Source of the DNA: Halobacteriales archaeon QH_6_64_20
GTDB lineage: Archaea > Halobacteriota > Halobacteria > Halobacteriales > Halococcaceae
DNA: 42,603 bases
Assembly: GCA_003021235.1 (NCBI GenBank)
Contig: PXQR01000029.1
Coordinates: 1-42,603 of the forward strand
Reading direction: 5' to 3'
Shown here: one piece after another, positions 9,693 to 19,389 of the stretch
Position numbering within the stretch: position 1 is the stretch's first letter
Layout: every line of letters begins with the position of its first letter
Translations under genes and position numbers: made by a program
The notes under the pieces: model-generated
Told to the model about the DNA's origin: nothing
The model's database searches: none
The model's input: only the letters and a program-made list of their open reading frames with translations

Positions 9693-9974
9693 ATGGCCGC
9701 CGACCTGGCCGAAAAGACCGATCGGTATTGCGAATTGCTCGCAAAAGCCCTTGACGCCGCGCGGGTCGCATCACCGGAAGGCACCCCGATGGCGGCGGCT
9801 GCCGGGGAGTGTCGGGAGATGGCCGTCGCGTACCTCGAAGACGCCCGATACTTCCGCGAGGAGGGCGACCTCGTAAACGCGCTCGCCGCGGCTTCCTATG
9901 GACACGGCTGGCTCGATGCGGGCGCTCGCCTGGGGCTATTCGAAATCCCCAAGGGCCACCTCTTCGCCGTCTGA
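9693..9974 (+). CDS. DUF357 family protein
   Basis: 93 residues, entirely helical in appearance. The segment YLEDARYFREEGDLVNALAAASYGHGWLDAGARLGLF is the DUF357 core, widespread in archaea and of unknown function. Start ATG 9693 keeps the full N-terminal helix. Likely monocistronic, on the opposite strand from trxB. Confidence 0.85.
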   Translation: MAADLAEKTDRYCELLAKALDAARVASPEGTPMAAAAGECREMAVAYLEDARYFREEGDLVNALAAASYGHGWLDAGARLGLFEIPKGHLFAV

Positions 9975-10051
9975 TTTCAGCGATCCGACCTATCGGACGC
10001 GTAGGACGCGCTTCGGTGTACTTAGGTGGGTCCGGTGATACGGGTCGGTCG

Positions 10052-10327
10052 ATGGAGGCGGTCCTCTGGTACGTGCTCACCGGCACCCGCGGCGGCACGA
10101 ACCGGGTCCGTATCCTCCGAGCGCTCGACGAGCGCCCGCGGAACGCGAACCAGCTCGCTGAGAGTCTCGATCTCGATTACAAGACCGTTCGCCACCACCT
10201 GGACGTACTGTGTGAGAACGACGTGCTCGAAAACAGCGGCGACGACTACGGGGCGGTCTACCTACCGACCGACCAGGCACGCCACCACTGGGACACGATC
10301 GAACGGATCATGAACGAGGTCGAGTGA
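10052..10327 (+). CDS. Winged-helix transcriptional regulator (ArsR-like)
   Basis: 91 residues. A helix-turn-helix is clear: RVRILRALDERPRNANQLAESLDLDYKTVRHHLDVLCENDVLEN, followed by a short wing (DDYGAVYLPTD) and a C-terminal helix. The size and fold match small haloarchaeal wHTH regulators. Start ATG 10052 is about 27 nt after a TACTTAG TATA-like box, compatible with a leaderless message. A small membrane protein gene follows 81 bp downstream on the same strand and may be a partner; the target is unknown. Confidence 0.82.
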   Translation: MEAVLWYVLTGTRGGTNRVRILRALDERPRNANQLAESLDLDYKTVRHHLDVLCENDVLENSGDDYGAVYLPTDQARHHWDTIERIMNEVE

Positions 10328-10408
10328 GTATGGTCCGATTTGGGAAAGAGTATAAAACAGTGCATAGGATAGGGAAAGTTGGATGACGGGAGCGCCAGGG
10401 AGCCATCG

Positions 10409-10720
10409 ATGTCCGTAGCCGTCGACGTCTTCCGGGCCTTTAGCGTTCTCAACGTGCTGTTAGTACTGGGTCTCGGGTACGTCTGGGGCCGGAACTACCT
10501 CCAGTTCCGCTCGAAACACACCCTTGGACTCTGTGTCTTCGCCGCCTTCTTTCTCTTCGAAAACCTCCTGGCAGTGTACTTCTTCGTCTTCGAGCCGACG
10601 CTTTCGGTCTGGATCGCGACCCCCGACCTCGTGCCGCCGATCGCCCAGTTCGCCATGTCCTCCCTACGTGTGCTCGAGTTCGGCGGTCTCGCGTTTATGA
10701 CCTGGATCACCTGGGACTGA
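10409..10720 (+). CDS. Small three-helix membrane protein, function unknown
   Basis: 103 residues with about three hydrophobic segments (FRAFSVLNVLLVLGLGYVWG; GLCVFAAFFLFENLLAVYFF; a C-terminal stretch near LEFGGLAFMTWITWD). ATG 10409 is preceded by GGGAG about 7 nt upstream; a TATA-like TATAAAAC lies at 10351-10358. An in-frame TTG at 10379 would add ten residues and is less likely. It sits immediately behind a wHTH gene, a pairing that suggests a regulator/membrane-sensor unit by inference only. Not assigned to a named family. Confidence 0.6.
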   Translation: MSVAVDVFRAFSVLNVLLVLGLGYVWGRNYLQFRSKHTLGLCVFAAFFLFENLLAVYFFVFEPTLSVWIATPDLVPPIAQFAMSSLRVLEFGGLAFMTWITWD

Positions 10721-10811
10721 CCCCCGACCGGACGATCGGTCCGGATCGACCGTCGTCGGCCGCGTTCGCCGAACGCGACCCGAACGCGGAGTACTCGGGA
10801 CTCCGCCGCTA

Positions 10812-10860
10812 CGTACGGTACGAAATATTTATATTGCTTTACGAGCTAACTGATTGTTAG
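10812..10860 (+). promoter_or_regulatory. tfb promoter with two short inverted repeats
   Basis: CGTACGGTACG (10812-10822) is an 11-bp palindrome. It is followed by the TATA-like AATATTTATA (10824-10833) and then CTAAC-tgatt-GTTAG (10846-10860), an inverted repeat at the expected start of transcription. A second A/T-rich box (ATTATTATAA, about 10872-10881) is closer to the ATG at 10921. Together they look like tandem promoters with candidate operator sites. Confidence 0.45.
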
Positions 10861-10920
10861 TAGCGACAACCGGATTATTATAACTTTCGCATCCGGCAGT
10901 GCGCCACCAGAATCACTACC

Positions 10921-11949
10921 ATGAGCGACACGACGCAGAACACGGGCGACGAGCGATCGAGAACGAGCGGACGGGTCCGCGAGCGCACGCGGGGAGAGAC
11001 ATCGGAGGCGGAGTCGGAATCGACATCCGAGCGCGAGAACGGCGAGGACGAACTGATCTGCCCCGAGTGTAGCGGTCGTCTGGTGACCGACACCGGACGC
11101 GGCGAGACCGTCTGTCGGGACTGTGGACTCGTCGTCGACGAGGGAGGGATCGATCGCGGGCCCGAGTGGCGCGCGTTCGATTCGGCCGAACGCGACCGCA
11201 AGTCCCGGGTCGGCGCGCCGACCACGCGGATGATGCACGACAAGGGCCTGTCGACGACGATCGGCTGGCAGGACAAGGACGCCTACGGCAACGCGCTCAG
11301 CTCGCGCCAACGTCGGCGTATGGGGCGGCTCCGGACCTGGGACGAACGCTTTCGCACCCGGAACTCGAAGGAGCGCAATCTCAAACAGGCTCTCGGCGAG
11401 ATCGAGCGGATGGCTTCGGCGCTCGGTCTGCCGAAGACGGTCAAGGAGACCGCGAGCGTGATCTACCGCCGGGCGCTCTCGGAGGGACTGCTCCCCGGCC
11501 GGTCGATCGAGGGCGTCGCGACTGCGGCGCTCTACGGGGCGGCCCGACAGGCCGGCGTGCCCCGTAGCCTCGACGAGTTCGCGCACATCGCGCGCGTCGA
11601 GCGGACCGAACTCACCCGAACCTATCGCTACGTCGTCCGCCAGCTCGGCCTCGAAATCGAGCCCGCCGACCCCGAGAGCTACGTCCCGCGCTTCGCCTCG
11701 GCGCTTTCCCTCTCCGAGGAGACCGAAGCGCGCGCCCGGAAACTCCTTCGCAACGCCGAGAGTCAGGGCCTCCACAGCGGGAAGAGTCCGGTGGGACTTG
11801 CCGCCGCGTCGATCTACGCCGGGGCGCTATTGACGAACGAGGGCGTCACCCAGAGCGAGGTCAGCGAGGTCGCGAACGTCTCGGAGGTCACGATCCGCAA
11901 TCGCTACCACGAACTCATCGAGGCCGAAGGCGACGCCCTCGCGGCCTGA
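10921..11949 (+). CDS. tfb: Transcription initiation factor TFB
   Basis: 342 residues. N-terminal acidic/disordered leader, then a zinc ribbon (CPECSGRLVTDTGRG...CRDCGLVVDEGGIDRG), the B-finger/linker (GPEWRAFDSAERDRKSRVGAP), and two cyclin-like repeats (ALGEIERMASALGLPKTVKE; the second ending in VSEVANVSEVTIRNRYHEL with the BRE-reading helix-turn-helix). TFB recruits RNA polymerase to TBP-bound promoters. Haloarchaea carry several TFB paralogs with different regulons, so this is one of a family. An unusually structured promoter lies just upstream. Confidence 0.95.
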   Translation: MSDTTQNTGDERSRTSGRVRERTRGETSEAESESTSERENGEDELICPECSGRLVTDTGRGETVCRDCGLVVDEGGIDRGPEWRAFDSAERDRKSRVGAPTTRMMHDKGLSTTIGWQDKDAYGNALSSRQRRRMGRLRTWDERFRTRNSKERNLKQALGEIERMASALGLPKTVKETASVIYRRALSEGLLPGRSIEGVATAALYGAARQAGVPRSLDEFAHIARVERTELTRTYRYVVRQLGLEIEPADPESYVPRFASALSLSEETEARARKLLRNAESQGLHSGKSPVGLAAASIYAGALLTNEGVTQSEVSEVANVSEVTIRNRYHELIEAEGDALAA

Positions 11950-11960
11950 GCTCGCCAAAC

Positions 11961-11998
11961 GAGCCGAACGAGTCGGAGCCGAACGAGTCGGAGCCGAA
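11961..11998. repeat. 15-bp tandem repeat after tfb
   Basis: GAGCCGAACGAGTCG occurs twice in direct contact (11961-11975, 11976-11990) and starts a third, partial copy. It lies in the 207-bp gap between tfb and the next gene. No coding or structural role is apparent. Confidence 0.7.
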
Positions 11999-12156
11999 GG
12001 CGAAGGGAAAGGGAACTCGAAGGCCCGGAGGATCGCGTCCGGTAGTCCCGACGAACCGGCACACTGGCGGATCGACGAGCCGACTGATGGGCGTTCGGCG
12101 TCGGTACTTGACTGTGAGGGGGTAACACTTTTCACTCGATGACCCTCCCTCCGAAT

Positions 12157-12336
12157 ATGAACGAGACCCACGTTCGGTTGCTCTGTCCGGAGTGCGCCAA
12201 GCAGTGGGAAGCGTCGCCACGCGACCTACCGGCTCCCGAACGAACCTTTCACTGCCCGAACTGCCACGCTAGTCGCCGGCTCGCGGAGTTCACCCGGACG
12301 GGCCACGACCTCTCGGTGCTCAAACAACTCGGGTAG
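12157..12336 (+). CDS. Small zinc-ribbon protein
   Basis: 59 residues with two CxxC pairs, LLCPECAKQW and FHCPNCHASR, spaced as a single zinc ribbon. Such tiny CPxC proteins are common and mostly uncharacterised in haloarchaea; they often act in nucleic-acid binding. The ATG at 12157 is preferred over 12139 because a TATA-like ACTTTTCA lies about 27 nt upstream and the shorter form begins with a typical MNETHVRLLC. Confidence 0.72.
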   Translation: MNETHVRLLCPECAKQWEASPRDLPAPERTFHCPNCHASRRLAEFTRTGHDLSVLKQLG

Positions 12337-12704
12337 CGCTCGATCGCTCGACCTCACGGCGTGGCTCGCGACCCCTCTTCTCCGTGCCGAGCCCCGTGTC
12401 CGTTCGTCGCCCGGGAACCGACCGCTCGGGTCCGACGTGGTCCTCGCTCCCGGTTCGCCGTCGGTCGGCACGACCGAGTACGCCGTCGCTCGACATCGGC
12501 CCGTCGCGCCGTCGCTGGTGAGCGCGAGTCACGGGCTCGACGATCGGCGTGGCGGATCACGTACACGATCGACGCATGATCGATCATCGACGTTTCCGCT
12601 CCGAACCGGGCGCAGACGGGTCCGAGCGTCCGTCTCGTCGGCTCAGTGTGGTATCGATACTCAGGATACTTCTATAACCCTCCGGTTACTAGTCCGACCT
12701 GGTT
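12337..12704. other. 368-bp gap without a supported gene
   Basis: Reading frames here have no family resemblance and disagree with haloarchaeal codon habits. The right end contains the promoter of the UPF0058 gene; nothing else is recognised. Confidence 0.5.
12651..12679 (+). promoter_or_regulatory. Promoter with palindrome upstream of the UPF0058 gene
   Basis: GTATCGATAC at 12651-12660 is a perfect 10-bp palindrome. The TATA-like CTATAACC follows at 12672-12679, about 29 nt before the ATG at 12705, which fits a leaderless transcript. The palindrome sits where a repressor or activator could act. Confidence 0.5.
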
Positions 12705-12941
12705 ATGAAGAAGCAGGAGCTGATCCACTTGCACGGCCTTCTCGCAGAGGTATGTAACAACTACGAGGGCCGTACCGGGCAGACCGTCGAGCGCGAGGAG
12801 TACGAATCGCTCGGCGTCCGACCGACATCGATTCACAAGTCGAAAACCGACCACAAGGCCGCCGTTTTCGCCCTGACCGGGGGCATCACCGCCGCGATGA
12901 GCGGGGAGGAGACCGAACCCGTCTCCGCCGCCGCCGACTGA
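12705..12941 (+). CDS. UPF0058 family protein
   Basis: 78 residues. Starts MKKQELIHLHGLLAEVCNNYE and contains YESLGVRPTSIHKSKTDHKAAVFALTGGI, the recognisable core of the archaeal UPF0058 family (small helical proteins, function unknown). The full family length is present. The gene has its own promoter. Confidence 0.85.
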   Translation: MKKQELIHLHGLLAEVCNNYEGRTGQTVEREEYESLGVRPTSIHKSKTDHKAAVFALTGGITAAMSGEETEPVSAAAD

Positions 12942-13169
12942 TCGACTCCGGCGTAGCCGTCCCTCGAAGCACATCGACCGATACCAGCCGGTTCGTCGAC
13001 CCACACGACGTCGGTCGCCGCACGAACGATCACGCGCATTTTATCAAGGACGGTCGGGTGTCTCAGCGACGATCGGGTCGAACGACCACGCAGGATGTCC
13101 CGTCGCCACCGGTTGTCGTGCGGCTGTGGACGTTCGGTTTCGGTTCCTGACGACCCCAACCCGCGAACG

Positions 13170-13808
13170 CTACTCGTCGAGGAGGTCCTCGAACTCCGGG
13201 AGGATGTCGTCCTCGTCGCCGTCGTCGATCTCGTCGGTCGTGCCGCCGTTCGTGTCGGTCCCGTCCCCGCCGGCGTCCGTTCCCTCCGACTCGTCGGGGC
13301 CATCGGAACTCGCGTCCATCGGCTCGGCGTCGGTATCCTCGTCGGGATCGAGGACGCCCGAACCGTCTGTTTCGTCCCTGCGCCGATCCTCGGGTCCGTT
13401 CCCGGCTACCGTTCGGCGCGTCTCGTCGTCCGCGCTGTTTCCCTCGTTCTCGCCGTCCGTGCCTTCGGTGTCCTCGTCGAGAACGCTCACGTCGAGTACG
13501 TCGAGCGGGACGTCGTGCATTCGTTGGCCGATCTCCTTTCTGGCGATCCGGGCGGCGTGTTCGGTGCGCTCGACGTTGAACACGGTCATTTCGAGTTCGA
13601 GCGCGACGAGCGCTTCGTCGGCGACGATGAAGGCCGGTTCGAGCACCTCGCCCTTGGGCGAGGTGCGGGAGCCGACGTCGATCTCGACGTAACTGAGATC
13701 CGGGTTCAGCATGCCGCCGGTCTTCGAGATGGCGATCCGAACCGCCTCGTCGGCGCTCTCGACGTCGTACACCGGCACCGCGGCCTCGACGACGACCCGA
13801 CAATCCAT
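13170..13808 (-). CDS. DUF555 family protein with acidic C-terminal tail
   Basis: 212 residues. The first ~115 match archaeal DUF555 (MDCRVVVEAAVPVYDVESADEAVRIAISKTGGMLNPDLSYVEI; PAFIVADEALVALELEMTVFNVERTEHAARIARKEIG). The rest is a D/E/G/T-rich tail unlike the family core. ATG 13808 is preferred to the one three codons upstream because known members begin MDCRVVV, and a TAAACTA TATA-like box lies about 28 nt upstream. Function unknown. Tail length probably varies among species. Confidence 0.85.
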   Translation of the reverse strand: MDCRVVVEAAVPVYDVESADEAVRIAISKTGGMLNPDLSYVEIDVGSRTSPKGEVLEPAFIVADEALVALELEMTVFNVERTEHAARIARKEIGQRMHDVPLDVLDVSVLDEDTEGTDGENEGNSADDETRRTVAGNGPEDRRRDETDGSGVLDPDEDTDAEPMDASSDGPDESEGTDAGGDGTDTNGGTTDEIDDGDEDDILPEFEDLLDE

Positions 13809-13969
13809 ACCGGCCACACACTCCCCAGGAGCAAGTAGTTTAGCCCCGACAGGGTCAGAGCCGTCTCGCCGATCGCACGAACCCGTCGACGTGGATCAGT
13901 GGACGGTCGAACGCATAGACCGCCGGCGTTCCGAAGCTCCCAAGCCCCGCTCGCGTCTGTACCCGTTCG

Positions 13970-14935
13970 ATGGAATCAGGGACGATCGTCCTCAACGACC
14001 TCGCCGGCGAGTTCGACCTGCAAGCCACCCTCGAATGCGGCCAGTCGTACTGCTGGGAACGCGCGGACGGCCGGACCTACGAGGACGGCGTCGCTTTCGG
14101 CGGCGACCAGTGGTACACGACGGTCGTTCCCACGGGGGTTCACCAGGACGCGCGCACCGACGGCGAGGCAAGTAACGGCGGGTCCGACAGCACGCGAGAG
14201 GAAGCGGAGTACGAGGTCATCAGAGCGCGCCAGGTAGCCGACGAACTCCGGTGGGAGAGCACGACCGACGCTCGCCCGTATCTCAGGTATCTGTTGGGTC
14301 TCGACGACGACTTGGAGGCGATCTTGGGCCACGTGGACGACCCGCTGTTGCGCCGGGCGTGCGAACGGTACGAAGGCCTTCGGATCGTTCGCGATCCGCC
14401 CTTCGCGTCGCTGATCTCCTTTATCTGCTCGGCACAGATGCGCGTCCTGCGTATTCAGCGGATGCAACGCGCTTTGGCCCGCGAGTTCGGACGGGAAGTC
14501 GAGTTCGATGGGGAGACCTACCACGCCTTCCCGACCGCGGAGCGTCTCGCGGGCGCGAGCGAGGCCGACCTGCGGGGGCTGAGTCTGGGCTATCGCGCGC
14601 CGTACGTGAAACGGACGGCGGAACTCGTTTCGGAGGGGACAGCCCACCCGGCCGACGCGAAGGGACTGGCGTACGAGGACGCCCGCGAGTACCTGAAACG
14701 GTTCGTCGGCGTCGGTGACAAGGTAGCAGACTGCGTGCTTCTCTTCTCGCTGGAATACCTCGAAGCCGTCCCCTTGGACACCTGGATCGAGACGGTGATC
14801 GCCGAGTACTACCCCGAGTGTGACAAGGGGTCGTACGCCGAGACTTCCCGAGCGATCCGCGAGGCGTTCGGCGGCGAATACGCCGGATACGTCCAGACGT
14901 ACGTCTTTTATTACCTACGAACCGGCGGGGAGTGA
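13970..14935 (+). CDS. ogg: 8-oxoguanine DNA glycosylase / AP lyase (OGG1-type)
   Basis: 321 residues. The N-terminal beta domain starts FDLQATLECGQSYCWER, followed by the helical domain (FASLISFICSAQMRVLRIQRM) and the helix-hairpin-helix/GPD motif YLKRFVGVGDKVADCVLLFS. The catalytic Lys lies in GVGDKVADC and the Asp in VPLDTWI, as in human OGG1 (GVGTKVADC, VPVDVHM). It removes 8-oxoguanine from DNA and cleaves the abasic site. The loop at residues ~55-85 is longer than usual and acidic. Confidence 0.9.
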   Translation: MESGTIVLNDLAGEFDLQATLECGQSYCWERADGRTYEDGVAFGGDQWYTTVVPTGVHQDARTDGEASNGGSDSTREEAEYEVIRARQVADELRWESTTDARPYLRYLLGLDDDLEAILGHVDDPLLRRACERYEGLRIVRDPPFASLISFICSAQMRVLRIQRMQRALAREFGREVEFDGETYHAFPTAERLAGASEADLRGLSLGYRAPYVKRTAELVSEGTAHPADAKGLAYEDAREYLKRFVGVGDKVADCVLLFSLEYLEAVPLDTWIETVIAEYYPECDKGSYAETSRAIREAFGGEYAGYVQTYVFYYLRTGGE

Positions 14936-15015
14936 CCGATCGACCCCGGCTAAGCGAGAGGGCCCGTCATCGGCGACGAAACGACTTTTCAGTCGGACCG
15001 GCGAAGCCGGCGATT

Positions 15016-16374
15016 ATGACTGAACGCGAGACCTGGGCGACGCGACTCGGCTTCATCCTCGCAGCGGTCGGTAGCGCCGTCGGCCTGGGAAACATCTGGC
15101 GGTTTCCGTTCCAGACCGCCGACAATGGCGGAGCGGCCTTCCTCGTCGTCTACTTGGCGTCGATGTTGATCATCGGGATCCCGGCGATCCTCGCGGAGTT
15201 CGTGATCGGCCGGCGGGCGAACACCGACGCGATCGGGGCCTTTCGCAGCCTCGGGAAGTCGAACTGGCGGTTCGTCGGGGCAATCGGGATTCTGGCCTCC
15301 TTCTGGACGCTCTCGTACTACAGCGTGATCGGCGGATGGGTCGCACGCTACGTCGCGGGCAGCGTCACGGGCAGCGCGCTCGCCGCCCCCGAGGGGTACT
15401 TCGGGGCGATCTCGGTCGGCTTGCCGTCGGTGGTAACCCACGCGGTGTTCATGACCACCGTGATCGTCATCGTTGCCGCCGGGATCGAACGCGGGATCGA
15501 ACTCGCAACGAAGTTCATGGTTCCAAGCGTCATTGTCCTCTTGATTGGGCTCGCGGTCTACGCCGTGACTCTCCCCGGGTCGGGTCAGGGGTACGGCTTC
15601 TTTCTCACGCCCGACTTCGGGGTCGTCGCGACGAACTTCACCTCGATCCTCCCGTTGGCGTTCGGTCAGGCGCTCTTTTCGCTCTCGCTGGGATTCAGCG
15701 TGATGATCACCTACGCCTCCTATCTCGGACGCGATGACAGCCTGTTCGCCGACGGGCTGTTGATCGCGGTCACGAACACGTTCGTCGGAATGCTCGCAGG
15801 TCTCGTCGTGCTCCCCCTTCTGTTCGCAGCGGGCGTCCAGCCGGGCGAGGGCGGCGTCGGTGCGGTGTTCATCTCGATTCCGACCGCACTGGCGTCGCTT
15901 CCGGGTGGCGGGCTCGTCGGGCGGGCGGTCGGCGTCGTCTTTTTCGCGGTCGTGCTCGTCGCCGCGCTGTCCTCGGCCATCAGCCTGCTCGAAGCCGCCG
16001 TGGCGTACGCCGTCGATACGTTCGGGCTCGGGCGGGTGCCGGCGGCGGTCGGCCTCGGTGTCGGGGCCTTTGCGTTAGGAATTCCCTCCGCGATCGACAC
16101 GGCGTGGCTCGAGTGGTTCGACGGGATCGGCGTCACGCTGTTGTTACCCCTTGGGGTGCTCTCGGTGGTGCTGTTCGTAGGGTGGGCTATGGGTTCGGCG
16201 GCGACCGAGGAACTCCGAGACGGCATGGGTCTCGGCGGGGTGAGCCCGATCTGGTTATGGACGCTTCGGACGGTCGTGTTACTCGTGGTCCTCGTCGTCG
16301 TTGCGCTCAACTTCCAGGACCTCTTTCTCACGCCCAACGCGGGGGATTACTACATCGTGCCGCCGCTCGGCTGA
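15016..16374 (+). CDS. Sodium-dependent transporter, NSS/SNF family
   Basis: 452 residues with about eleven or twelve hydrophobic segments. The first helix carries the family signature AAVGSAVGLGNIWRFPFQTADNGG, whose Gly-Asn and Trp-Arg-Phe residues line the Na+ and substrate site. It probably imports an amino acid or related solute with sodium at the cell membrane; the substrate cannot be told. ATG 15016 lies about 28 nt after ACTTTTCA (14984-14991), supporting a leaderless start, rather than the longer frame to 14932. Confidence 0.88.
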   Translation: MTERETWATRLGFILAAVGSAVGLGNIWRFPFQTADNGGAAFLVVYLASMLIIGIPAILAEFVIGRRANTDAIGAFRSLGKSNWRFVGAIGILASFWTLSYYSVIGGWVARYVAGSVTGSALAAPEGYFGAISVGLPSVVTHAVFMTTVIVIVAAGIERGIELATKFMVPSVIVLLIGLAVYAVTLPGSGQGYGFFLTPDFGVVATNFTSILPLAFGQALFSLSLGFSVMITYASYLGRDDSLFADGLLIAVTNTFVGMLAGLVVLPLLFAAGVQPGEGGVGAVFISIPTALASLPGGGLVGRAVGVVFFAVVLVAALSSAISLLEAAVAYAVDTFGLGRVPAAVGLGVGAFALGIPSAIDTAWLEWFDGIGVTLLLPLGVLSVVLFVGWAMGSAATEELRDGMGLGGVSPIWLWTLRTVVLLVVLVVVALNFQDLFLTPNAGDYYIVPPLG

Positions 16375-16490
16375 TCACGGTTGCAGTCCAGTCGTGGTGG
16401 TGATGGCGGTATCCGCCCGTCAGCTTCTTGAGTCGTCCGATCCGGCGTCGGCGTCCGACCGTTCTCGCTACGGTCGTCCGGTTCTCCCTG

Positions 16491-16862
16491 CTACGGTCGC
16501 CGGACGACCAGGGCGGCGAGCAGGAGGGCGAACAGCGCCTGGCCGAATTTGACCGCGCCGCCGAAACCGGCGAGTTCCGAAAGCGAGGGTTGCTGGATCA
16601 CGAAGTACAGCGCGATCAAAAGCAGGTTGTACGCGATCCCGACGGCGTATACCCGGCTTCGCCGGTAGCCCGCGAGCACGAGTACGATCGCGCCGAAATA
16701 GCCCAACCCGGCGAGCAGAAAGGCGATACCGATCACCGAGGGGATCTCGCCGAGGGCGATCGGGAAGTACGCGATCCCGAGCAGTACTGCCAGGGCGACT
16801 CCGGCCCAGTCGAGCGTTCCCATTGAGTCGCTTTCCAACCGTGTTCCGGTCGCCATAGCCAT
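16491..16862 (-). CDS. Small four-helix membrane protein
   Basis: About 123 residues with four hydrophobic segments (WAGVALAVLLGIAYFPIALG; VIGIAFLLAGLGYFGAIVLV; YAVGIAYNLLLIALYFVI; FGQALFALLLAALVVRR). ATG 16862 (or 16856) lies 24-30 nt from a TTTTTA box at 16884-16889; the longer frame to 17165 is not supported. No family recognised. It is divergent from pccB. Confidence 0.6.
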   Translation of the reverse strand: MAMATGTRLESDSMGTLDWAGVALAVLLGIAYFPIALGEIPSVIGIAFLLAGLGYFGAIVLVLAGYRRSRVYAVGIAYNLLLIALYFVIQQPSLSELAGFGGAVKFGQALFALLLAALVVRRP

Positions 16863-16925
16863 GCCCTTTCTCCTACTCCCCATAAAAAGTCCTGGCTTCG
16901 CCCGCGGACCTGCCGGTTCGTCCGG

Positions 16926-16972
16926 CCTTCGCTTCCCTTCCCTTCGCTTTCCTTCCCTTCCCGTTTTTCCCC
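16926..16972. repeat. Pyrimidine-rich tract between divergent genes
   Basis: A 47-bp run of C/T on the plus strand broken by only three G residues, made of repeated CTTCCCTTCC-like units. It lies between the small membrane protein and pccB. It could form unusual DNA structure or simply be low complexity. Confidence 0.6.
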
Positions 16973-17064
16973 ACCCCGCTCGCGGCCGCGTTCGGCAACG
17001 CTTTTCGGCCTCCCCCGTGCAGGTCGGCCATGTGCCGACCGGCGGGAGGGCCTTGCCCGTGACG

Positions 17065-18609
<1,545 letters not shown>

Positions 18610-18610
18610 C

Positions 18611-18943
18611 GTGGCCGTGAACGAGAGCGCCGAGGCGAACGCAAACGACGGGGGCGACGGACCCGGGACGGTCGAAAGCAGCGTCGAGAAACGGGTGCTC
18701 GACGCCCTGCCGAACGCCGAACGCGAGGAAGCCGCCGCGGTCGCCGCCGCGATCGGCACCTATCTGCGTGCGGAGGAACTCGCGGCGACGGGCGAGGACA
18801 CCGATCGCGGGTGGAGCGAGCCGGGCCGACAGTGGGCCTTCGCCGGTCGGATGCGTGGATTGGGCGGTCGGAGCGTGCGCGTTCCCGATGACTGCCCGAC
18901 CGACCCCTGGACGGCAGCCGGCCGGACCGATCGAGTGCGCTAA
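18611..18943 (+). CDS. pccX: Small third subunit of propionyl-CoA carboxylase (PccX-like)
   Basis: 110 residues from GTG 18611, one base after the pccB stop. The middle part, [20 protein letters not shown], resembles the short helix of carboxylase epsilon/gamma subunits, and W-S-x-x-G-R-Q-W near the end ([15 protein letters not shown]) is typical. Haloferax mediterranei propionyl-CoA carboxylase needs such a small PccX subunit next to PccB, so the call rests on size, motif and position. A second GTG at 18617 is an alternative start. Confidence 0.75.
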   Translation: MAVNESAEANANDGGDGPGTVESSVEKRVLDALPNAEREEAAAVAAAIGTYLRAEELAATGEDTDRGWSEPGRQWAFAGRMRGLGGRSVRVPDDCPTDPWTAAGRTDRVR

Positions 18944-19003
18944 GTGGCTCCTCGCCGAGGAGTTCGGAGTCCCTATGTCGGTTCGCCCGCGAGCCCCGGA
19001 CGA

Positions 19004-19144
19004 ATGGCGGTATACTACGTCACGGTCGATGGCGAGGAGGTCGAGGGACCGTTCGAGAGCCGCGAGGAAGCCCAGCGACGCCGTGACGATCTCAATACGA
19101 ACGAGGTCGGCGGCCGATACCGGGTTTCGAAGAAGCGATCGTAA
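19004..19144 (+). CDS. 46-residue conserved-looking small protein
   Basis: MAVYYVTVDGEEVEGPFES then REEAQRRRDDLNTNEVGGRYRVSKKRS. The pattern of a short strand (YYVTVDG), a G-P-F turn and an amphipathic helix resembles small GYF/SPOR-like folds, but no family is assigned. The start at 19004 drops an upstream in-frame stretch that is less protein-like. Located 60 bp after pccX. Confidence 0.55.
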   Translation: MAVYYVTVDGEEVEGPFESREEAQRRRDDLNTNEVGGRYRVSKKRS

Positions 19145-19389
19145 CCTGCCGGCGTCGTTCGCCGTTTAGCGGTACACCGACCTACTAATCCGTCGATAGC
19201 GGCTGTAGGGTTCGGAACTCCTCTCGACGTCGGGCATGACGATAGCTGGGAGCGGCCGAAGGCTCATAGCCGTTCGGCTGCCCCCACCGAGTACCGAAGA
19301 CGCTCGACCCGGTGAGCGGCCGAGCCGTGTTTTAGCTGGTCCCCTCGCGGAACCTGGTTTCATGATCGATCGCTCGGAAACGAGGGGTT

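Noticed and set aside
13063-13821. Minus-strand Arg-rich frame overlapping DUF555
   Set aside because: A shadow of the acidic DUF555 tail in another frame.
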